NCBI RefSeq assembly: GCF_014694385.1 | Contig: NZ_JAAOCA010000030.1 | Coordinates: 1 to 64,000, forward strand | Length of the DNA stretch: 64,000 bases | Direction: 5' to 3' | Source: Pseudomonas typographi | GTDB taxonomy: Bacteria > Pseudomonadota > Gammaproteobacteria > Pseudomonadales > Pseudomonadaceae | Part shown: positions 58,720 to 64,000 of the stretch, in pieces | Numbering within the stretch: position 1 is the first letter of the stretch | Layout of the letters: each line of letters starts with the position of its first letter | Notes under the pieces: generated by a model | The model's database searches: none | What the model was told of the DNA's origin: nothing | What the model saw: the letters and a program-made list of their open reading frames with translations, nothing else | Made by a program: the position numbers and the translations under genes

Positions 58720-59024
58720 TGGCCAAGCTCAAGATGCTGAAGCCCAGGATCAAGATGCTCGACACCTCCAAGGTGAAGGTGAGTAAGCCCTCTGAGTGGG
58801 GTTCAGGCCGTGGCGGCCGCCCATGGCGCCGGATACGCGAGAGAATCCTACTTCGTGATCAGTACACCTGCCAGGTCTGCGGTCGTGTCACCACGCGGCT
58901 TGAGGTCGACCACATCATCAATGTTGCGCAGGGTGGTACTGATGACGATGCCAATCTCCAGAGTATCTGTACCCCATGCCACAAGTCGAAGACGGCTCAA
59001 GAGTCCGCAGCAGGAAGAGGATAG
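58719..59024 (+). CDS. HNH endonuclease of the packaging module
   Basis: This 101-residue HNH nuclease has the core RILLRDQYTCQVCGRVTTRL, VDHIINVAQGGTDDDANLQS and ICTPCHKSKT, with the HNH and two CxxC metal motifs. An HNH gene directly before terminase is typical of HK97-like cos phages, where it is required for DNA cleavage at cos during packaging. It follows the small genes with a one-base overlap. Confidence 0.93.
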   Translation: MAKLKMLKPRIKMLDTSKVKVSKPSEWGSGRGGRPWRRIRERILLRDQYTCQVCGRVTTRLEVDHIINVAQGGTDDDANLQSICTPCHKSKTAQESAAGRG

Positions 59025-59182
59025 GTTACGGCTTGAAGCACGTCATATCCCCGGATATTTGGCTGAATTGCACTGATCTGGTGCGCAACAAGGGGTAGGG
59101 GGGTTGAGAGTTCGGGCGGCCTCGCCTCGGACACCGCCCCCCTCGCACGCGCAGATTTTTTTCCTCTCACAGGTTTTTGTTA
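59025..59182. other. Gap before terminase, candidate cos region
   Basis: This 158-base gap contains a GC-rich inverted stretch (GGGCGGCCTCGCC and ACCGCCCCCC) around 59118-59148 and a T run just before the terminase small subunit. In HNH-terminase phages the cos site lies here, but no cos consensus can be asserted by eye. Confidence 0.4.
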
Positions 59183-59659
59183 ATGGCTTTAACACCCAAA
59201 AAACGCGCTTTCATCAAGGCGGTGAGGGAAGGTGCGTCCAACAGAGAGGCAGCCATCAGGGCGGGGTGCCCAGAGAAATCAGCCTCCGCAGCGGGTTCGC
59301 GCCTGGCGAAAGACCCTGATGTGGTCGCCGAACTACACAAGCTGAATGCCTTGCACCCTGTTAAACCTGGTGTTAACGCCGAGCCGGCGCCGGAAGCTCT
59401 TGAGGGTGAGTTCGAGCCGGCCGGATTCGACCTGGGCAAGGCGCTTTCGCATAGCGACCCCAAAGCCTTCCTGCTGGCTGTCATGAACGATCTGGGCACG
59501 GAACCGAAGCTCCGGGTAGATGCCGCTAAGGCCCTGATGCCATTCACTCACCAGCGCAAGGGTGAGGGCGGCAAGAAGGAGCAGGCGAAGGAGAAAGCGG
59601 CCGAGGCCGCCTCAGGTAGATTCGGTACCCGCCGCGGTCCACTTCGGTCGGTGAAATGA
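59183..59659 (+). CDS. Terminase small subunit
   Basis: This 158-residue small terminase has an N-terminal DNA-binding helix-turn-helix of the terminase small subunit type (KKRAFIKAVREGASNREAAI, RAGCPEKSASAAGSRLAKDP). The C-terminus is highly charged (KGEGGKKEQAKEKAAEAASG). It binds the packaging site and recruits the large subunit. It overlaps the large subunit gene by four bases. Confidence 0.9.
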   Translation: MALTPKKRAFIKAVREGASNREAAIRAGCPEKSASAAGSRLAKDPDVVAELHKLNALHPVKPGVNAEPAPEALEGEFEPAGFDLGKALSHSDPKAFLLAVMNDLGTEPKLRVDAAKALMPFTHQRKGEGGKKEQAKEKAAEAASGRFGTRRGPLRSVK

Positions 59660-61341
59660 TGAAGTGGACGACAGCCTGCCCTGACTGGGAAGAGCGAATC
59701 ATCTCGCGTCAGACCCTGATCCCGTTCGAGCCGCTTTTCCCTGATCAGGCAGCAGAGGCCCTGGAGGTATTCGGAGCGCTCAGAATGGTAGACGCCACTG
59801 GCAGCCCTCTGATGAGCGAGACGGTGCGCGATTGGGTCAACCAGTTCGTGGCGGCCATCTTCGGGGCCTACGATCCGGACTCTGGGCGCCGTTTGATCAC
59901 CGAGTTTCTGCTGCTGATCAGCAAGAAGAATGGCAAGTCCACAATTGCTGCGGGCATCATGCTTACGGCCATGGTGCTCAACTGGCGCGCTTCGGGTGAG
60001 TACATCATCCTGGCGCCGACCAAGGAAATCGCGGACAACTCCTTCATCCCGATTCGGGACATGGTGAAGGCTGACGAAGAGCTATCAGCCCTCTTCAAGG
60101 TGCAGGAACACCTGCGCCTGGTCACTCATCATGAAACCAGCGCGACGCTGAAGGTGGTGGCCGCGGATAGCGAAACCGTATCCGGCAAAAAGGCCATTGG
60201 TGTCTTCGTCGATGAGCTTTGGGTGTTCGGCAAGCGCGCGAACGCAGAGGCGATGCTGCGGGAAGCCACCGGGGGCCTGGCCTCCCGGCCAGAGGGCTTC
60301 ATCATCTGGGCCACTACCCAGTCGGATGCGCCGCCCGCCGGCGTATTTCGGCAAAAGCTGCAGTACGCGCGCCAGGTGCGCGATGGAAAGATCAAGGACA
60401 AATCCTTCCTGCCGGTGCTGTACGAGTTTCCGAAGCACATGATCGATGCTGGCGCCCACCGCGAGGTGTCGAACGCCTACATTACGAACCCCAACCTGGG
60501 GCTGTCAGTGGACGAGCCGTTCATCGAACGCGGCTTTGCCCAGGCGCAACTCGACGGTGAAGAATCGTTTCGCGGCTTTCTGGCCAAGCATCTGAATGTT
60601 GAGATCGGCCTGGCGCTGATGGCCGACCGTTGGCCGGGCGCGGAATTCTGGGAGGGGCAGGCGGCGGCGTGCTGCGTGTCCCTGGACGACCTAATAGACC
60701 GCTGCGAAGTCATCGACATCGGTATCGATGGCGGCGGCCTGGATGACCTACTCGGGCTCGCCGCCGTGGGCCGAGAAACCGGTACCCGGCGTTGGCTGGC
60801 TTGGACACATGCATGGGCGCACCCTTCGGTGCTCGAGCGGCGCAAGTCGGAAGCACCACGTTTCCGCGATTTCGCAAAGGACGGGCACCTCACATTGGTC
60901 GACGTCATTGGCCAGGACGTCGAGGACGTGGTCAAGCTCTGCGCGCTGGTAGAAGAACAGGGCCTGCTCGACCAGATCGGGCTCGACCCGGCCGGGATTG
61001 GGGCCATCCGCGATGCGCTCGAAGAGGCTGAAATTCCCGCCGAGAAGATCGTCGGCGTTCGGCAGGGCTGGACACTGGGTGGCGCGATCAAGACCACCGA
61101 GCGACGCCTGGCTGAAGGTGAGCTGATTCATGGCGGCCAACCGATGATGGCGTGGTGCTGCGGCAACGCCAGGGTCGAGCCCCGGGCAAACTCCATCCTC
61201 ATCACCAAGCAGGCCAGTGGATCGGCCAAGATCGACCCGCTGATGGCTCTGTTCAATGCCGTGGCGCTGATTTCACTCAACCCCGAAGCCCTGGGCGGTA
61301 GTTCTGGCTTTTACGACAACCCGATCATGGTGGGCGTTTAA
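59656..61341 (+). CDS. Terminase large subunit (packaging ATPase-nuclease)
   Basis: This 561-residue HK97-type large terminase has Walker A SKKNGKST near residues 88-95 and Walker B GVFVDELWVFG near 183. The ATPase coupling motif WATTQSD follows, then the RNase-H-like nuclease (IDIGIDGGGLDDLLGLAAVG). It packages DNA into the prohead and cuts it at cos. It overlaps the portal gene by one base. Confidence 0.95.
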   Translation: MMKWTTACPDWEERIISRQTLIPFEPLFPDQAAEALEVFGALRMVDATGSPLMSETVRDWVNQFVAAIFGAYDPDSGRRLITEFLLLISKKNGKSTIAAGIMLTAMVLNWRASGEYIILAPTKEIADNSFIPIRDMVKADEELSALFKVQEHLRLVTHHETSATLKVVAADSETVSGKKAIGVFVDELWVFGKRANAEAMLREATGGLASRPEGFIIWATTQSDAPPAGVFRQKLQYARQVRDGKIKDKSFLPVLYEFPKHMIDAGAHREVSNAYITNPNLGLSVDEPFIERGFAQAQLDGEESFRGFLAKHLNVEIGLALMADRWPGAEFWEGQAAACCVSLDDLIDRCEVIDIGIDGGGLDDLLGLAAVGRETGTRRWLAWTHAWAHPSVLERRKSEAPRFRDFAKDGHLTLVDVIGQDVEDVVKLCALVEEQGLLDQIGLDPAGIGAIRDALEEAEIPAEKIVGVRQGWTLGGAIKTTERRLAEGELIHGGQPMMAWCCGNARVEPRANSILITKQASGSAKIDPLMALFNAVALISLNPEALGGSSGFYDNPIMVGV

Positions 61342-62627
61342 TGGCTCGCAACAAGAAACCAGGCCGCATCAAGAATGCGCTTCTGGACTGGCTGGGCGTG
61401 CCGATCACCCTCCGGGATTCGGCGTTCTGGAAGGAATGGAACGGCACCTCGTCCAGCGGCAAGAGCGTCACCGTCGACAAGGCGCTTCAACTTTCGGCGG
61501 TGTGGGCTTGTGTGCGGCTAGTGTCGGAAACAATCTCCACGCTGCCGCTGAAGCTCTACGAGCGCGTGGATGATGGTTCCCGAGCGCCCGCCACGGGCCA
61601 CCCGCTGTACCAAGTGCTGAGTGTCAGCCCGAATGCCGAAATGACCCCAGCGCGCTTCATGCTCATGCTGGTGGCCAGCATCGTGCTGCGCGGCAACGCC
61701 TTCGTCGAGAAGAAGCGGGTGGGCGCCCGCATCGTCGCGTTGGTGCCGCTGTTGCCCCAATGCATGGTCGTCAAGCGCCTGGACAACGGCCGGCTTGAAT
61801 ACACCTATAGCGAGAACGGTGCGCAGCGGGTCATTGCCGAGAAGGATCTGATGCACATTCGGGGCTTTGGCCTGGATGGCGTGTGTGGCTTGCAGCCCGT
61901 CCAGATGGGCCGTGATGTGCTCGGCGCCGCTATGTCGGCCGATGAGGCTGCTGCCAAGATCTTTGCCCAAGGTATGCAGGCCGCCGGCATCCTCAGCAGC
62001 GACAAGAAGCTCACCGACGTGCAGCGCGAGAAGCTACGCAAGAGCCTTTCCGCGTTCATGGGCTCCACCAACGCCGGCAAAGTGATGGTGGCGGAGGATG
62101 GCTTCAAGTACCAGGGCATCACGATGAACCCTGAGGCGGCGCAGATGCTGGAGACGCGCAACTTCGAGATCGAGGAAATCTGTCGTTGGTTCCGGGTGCC
62201 GCCCTTCATGGTCGGGCACATGGACAAGCAGAGCAGCTGGGCGTCGAGCGTCGAGGGGATGAACCTGCAATGGCTCACCAACGGCCTGCGGCCCATGCTT
62301 GAGAACATCGAGCAGGAAATCGGACGCTGCCTGCTGGAAAACAACCCAAGATTCTTCGTCAAATTCTCAGTTGAAGGACTTCTGCGCGCCGATAGCGCAG
62401 GCCGCGCGGCGTGGTACAGCACGGGCGTGCAAAACGCCTGGATGAACCGAAATGAGGTGCGGCGCTTCGAGGATATGCCCCCTATCCCCGGTGGCGATAT
62501 CTACACCGTGCAATCGAACCTGATACCGATAGATCAGCTCGGCAAGGCCCAGGACAGCGAACAGGCCCGCTCTGCGCTCGCTGCCTGGCTCTTCCCCAAC
62601 GCCAAGAAAGACCCCAAACCGGAGTAA
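61341..62627 (+). CDS. HK97-type phage portal protein
   Basis: This 428-residue portal protein has the family blocks LQLSAVWACVRLVSETISTL, LPLKLYER, RGNAFVEK, LMHIRGFGLDG and FRVPPFMVG. The dodecameric ring sits at the capsid vertex through which DNA enters. It follows terminase and precedes the head protease, the standard HK97 order. Confidence 0.95.
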   Translation: MARNKKPGRIKNALLDWLGVPITLRDSAFWKEWNGTSSSGKSVTVDKALQLSAVWACVRLVSETISTLPLKLYERVDDGSRAPATGHPLYQVLSVSPNAEMTPARFMLMLVASIVLRGNAFVEKKRVGARIVALVPLLPQCMVVKRLDNGRLEYTYSENGAQRVIAEKDLMHIRGFGLDGVCGLQPVQMGRDVLGAAMSADEAAAKIFAQGMQAAGILSSDKKLTDVQREKLRKSLSAFMGSTNAGKVMVAEDGFKYQGITMNPEAAQMLETRNFEIEEICRWFRVPPFMVGHMDKQSSWASSVEGMNLQWLTNGLRPMLENIEQEIGRCLLENNPRFFVKFSVEGLLRADSAGRAAWYSTGVQNAWMNRNEVRRFEDMPPIPGGDIYTVQSNLIPIDQLGKAQDSEQARSALAAWLFPNAKKDPKPE

Positions 62628-62630
62628 CCC

Positions 62631-63518
62631 ATGACCCTCAAGACCATTCCGGCGGCGCCGGAGGCCCGGCCGCGCGCGCAGATCCAGTGCGACCTGATGC
62701 CCATGGCCCTCGAGCGCTGGAATCCGGCGATCAAGGCGGCCGTGACCGACGACACCACCATCACCATGTACGACCCCATCGGGTTCGATTGGTGGACCGG
62801 TGAGGGCGTGACCGCCAAGCGGGTTAGCGCCGCGCTGCGCACCATGGGGGATAAGGACGTCACGGTGAAGATAAACAGCCCTGGCGGCGACGTTTTCGAG
62901 GGCCTGGCCATCTACAACCTGCTACGCGAACACAAGGGCAAGGTGACGGTCCAGGTGCTGGGCCTGGCCGCCTCGGCGGCGTCTTTCATTGCCATGGCCG
63001 CCGACGAGGTGCAGATCGCCCGAGCCGGGTTTCTGATGATCCACAATGCCTGGACCATTGGCGCCGGCGACCGCAACGAGCTGCGCGAAGTCGCCGACTT
63101 CCTCGAGCAGATAGACGGCACCCTGGCTGACATCTACTCGGCCAAGACCGGCGATAAGGCCGAGGCCATGAGCAAGCTGATGGACGTGGAAACCTGGATG
63201 GGCGGGACGGCAGCAGTAGAGGCCGGCTTTGCCGACAGCCTGCTGGATTCGGACGCCACCCAGGAAGACACGAAGGCCGCGGCACCCCACCAGGTGGCTG
63301 CTCGGCGGCTCGACACCATTCTCGCCAAGCAGGGCATGCCGCGCTCCGAGCGCCGCGCCCTGATTCAAGAACTCAAGGGTACGCCTGGCGCTGCCCTCGA
63401 CGGTACGCGAAACGCTGCCGACACCCAGGCCAATCTGGCCGAACCCATCGCCGAACTGCAGGCCCTTGTGGCCGGCCTGGCGGCAGCCAACGCAAAAGTA
63501 CTGGAGAAATTCCAATGA
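62631..63518 (+). CDS. ClpP-like prohead maturation protease
   Basis: This 295-residue protein has an N-terminal ClpP-fold protease with KINSPGGDVFEGLAIYNLL, the nucleophile Ser in AASAASFIAM near residue 113 and His in FLMIHNAWT near 136. A C-terminal scaffold-like helical tail follows. It cleaves the scaffold and major capsid delta domain during head maturation. Its stop overlaps the capsid gene by four bases. Confidence 0.94.
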   Translation: MTLKTIPAAPEARPRAQIQCDLMPMALERWNPAIKAAVTDDTTITMYDPIGFDWWTGEGVTAKRVSAALRTMGDKDVTVKINSPGGDVFEGLAIYNLLREHKGKVTVQVLGLAASAASFIAMAADEVQIARAGFLMIHNAWTIGAGDRNELREVADFLEQIDGTLADIYSAKTGDKAEAMSKLMDVETWMGGTAAVEAGFADSLLDSDATQEDTKAAAPHQVAARRLDTILAKQGMPRSERRALIQELKGTPGAALDGTRNAADTQANLAEPIAELQALVAGLAAANAKVLEKFQ

Positions 63519-64000
63519 GTGACCCAACTGAAGACCTGCTGAAGCAGGTATCCGCGGACCTGAAGAAGGCAACCAGCGATTTCAGCAAGCAGGCCGAGAA
63601 CGCCTTGGCCGAAGCCAAAAAGGCTGGCAGCCTGTCTGAAGAGACCAAGAATGCCGTCGACGAACTGGCCACCAAGTTCAACAGCCTCACCGAGGCTGAG
63701 AAGATGCTCAAGGCGCAACTGGGCGAGCTTGAACAGGAGTTCGCCCGCATCCCTGCTCAAACCCAAGGCAGCCAGCGTGAGACTGTAGGCGGGATGGTGA
63801 TCAAGAGCGAGGCGCTGAAGCAGTTCGCTGCCAGTGTCGAGGGTGGCAAGCGCGTCAGCGTGCCAGTCCAGAACGCCCTGATCAGCTCTGGGGTAGCCGA
63901 GGGGGTCGTGGAGCCGCAACGCCTGCCAGGTATCGACGTGATGCCGAAGCAGCGCCTGTTCATCCGCGATCTGATTGCCCCGGGTCGCACGACGTCGCCG
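63515..64000 (+). CDS. HK97-type major capsid protein (partial, cut by the window end)
   Basis: The frame from ATG 63515 to the window end gives 162 residues without a stop. The first 100 are a coiled-coil delta (scaffold) domain (EDLLKQVSADLKKATSDFSK, LTEAEKMLKAQLGELEQEFA). It then enters the mature capsid N-terminus with IDVMPKQRLFIRDLIAPGRT, the HK97-fold phage major capsid start. The rest lies beyond 64000. Confidence 0.9.
   Translation, partial: MSDPTEDLLKQVSADLKKATSDFSKQAENALAEAKKAGSLSEETKNAVDELATKFNSLTEAEKMLKAQLGELEQEFARIPAQTQGSQRETVGGMVIKSEALKQFAASVEGGKRVSVPVQNALISSGVAEGVVEPQRLPGIDVMPKQRLFIRDLIAPGRTTSP

Overview
The window is high-GC gammaproteobacterial chromosome, most likely Pseudomonas. 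The bacterial genes (paired SDR oxidoreductases, LysR, AraC and HxlR regulators, MFS and EamA exporters, a PepSY membrane protein, an SOS-controlled umuDC operon) and the Pseudomonas-style prophage early genes support this. No species call is possible from the sequence alone.

Bases 1-21,100 are ordinary variable chromosome. Regulator plus target pairs dominate: HxlR/SDR, LysR/MFS, AraC/MFS, SDR/AraC, LysR/SDR and LysR/EamA. There is also a GNAT, a GST, an aspartyl/asparaginyl beta-hydroxylase, and umuDC behind a clear LexA box. Decayed genes lie between them: a Fic remnant, a chemoreceptor tail fused to the end of umuC, and a pyrroline-5-carboxylate-reductase-like remnant.

Bases 21,100-40,280 are a composite defence and genomic island. 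It starts with an AT-rich two-gene operon encoding a PD-(D/E)XK-like nuclease and a HerA-type ATPase. A convergent DUF559 endonuclease-like gene follows. Next is a tightly overlapping minus-strand operon of DUF3987/YfjI ATPase, a small protein, a tyrosine recombinase and a small partner. After a decayed stretch with an integrase remnant comes a type I restriction-modification operon (hsdM-hsdS-hsdR) with a NERD-UvrD helicase gene between hsdS and hsdR. A P4-type integrase closes the island. The hsd module is bracketed by diverged copies of the integrase 3' end and of a GGCGACA-rich repeat cluster. The right edge at 40,249-40,280 is a displaced copy of what looks like the 3' end of ssrA (tmRNA) with its terminator, so the island probably entered at ssrA.

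Bases 40,283-64,000 are the left two thirds of a cos/HK97-type siphoviral prophage. Its first gene, between the attachment site and the phage integrase, is an AT-rich AAA-type ATPase that looks like cargo and is a candidate undescribed defence gene. After it come int and xis, minus-strand early genes, a CI-like repressor and Cro-like switch, and a plus-strand early operon. That operon includes Rha, a replication initiator with lambda-O-like iterons, and a primase-helicase. Then come a tRNA-Met(CAU), an inverted HicAB module, lysis and accessory genes, an HNH endonuclease, terminase small and large subunits, portal, ClpP-like head protease and the start of the major capsid gene, which is cut by the window end.

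The most interesting items are the nuclease-HerA pair, the lone prophage ATPase, the NERD-helicase inside the hsd operon, and the nested ssrA-targeted integration structure.
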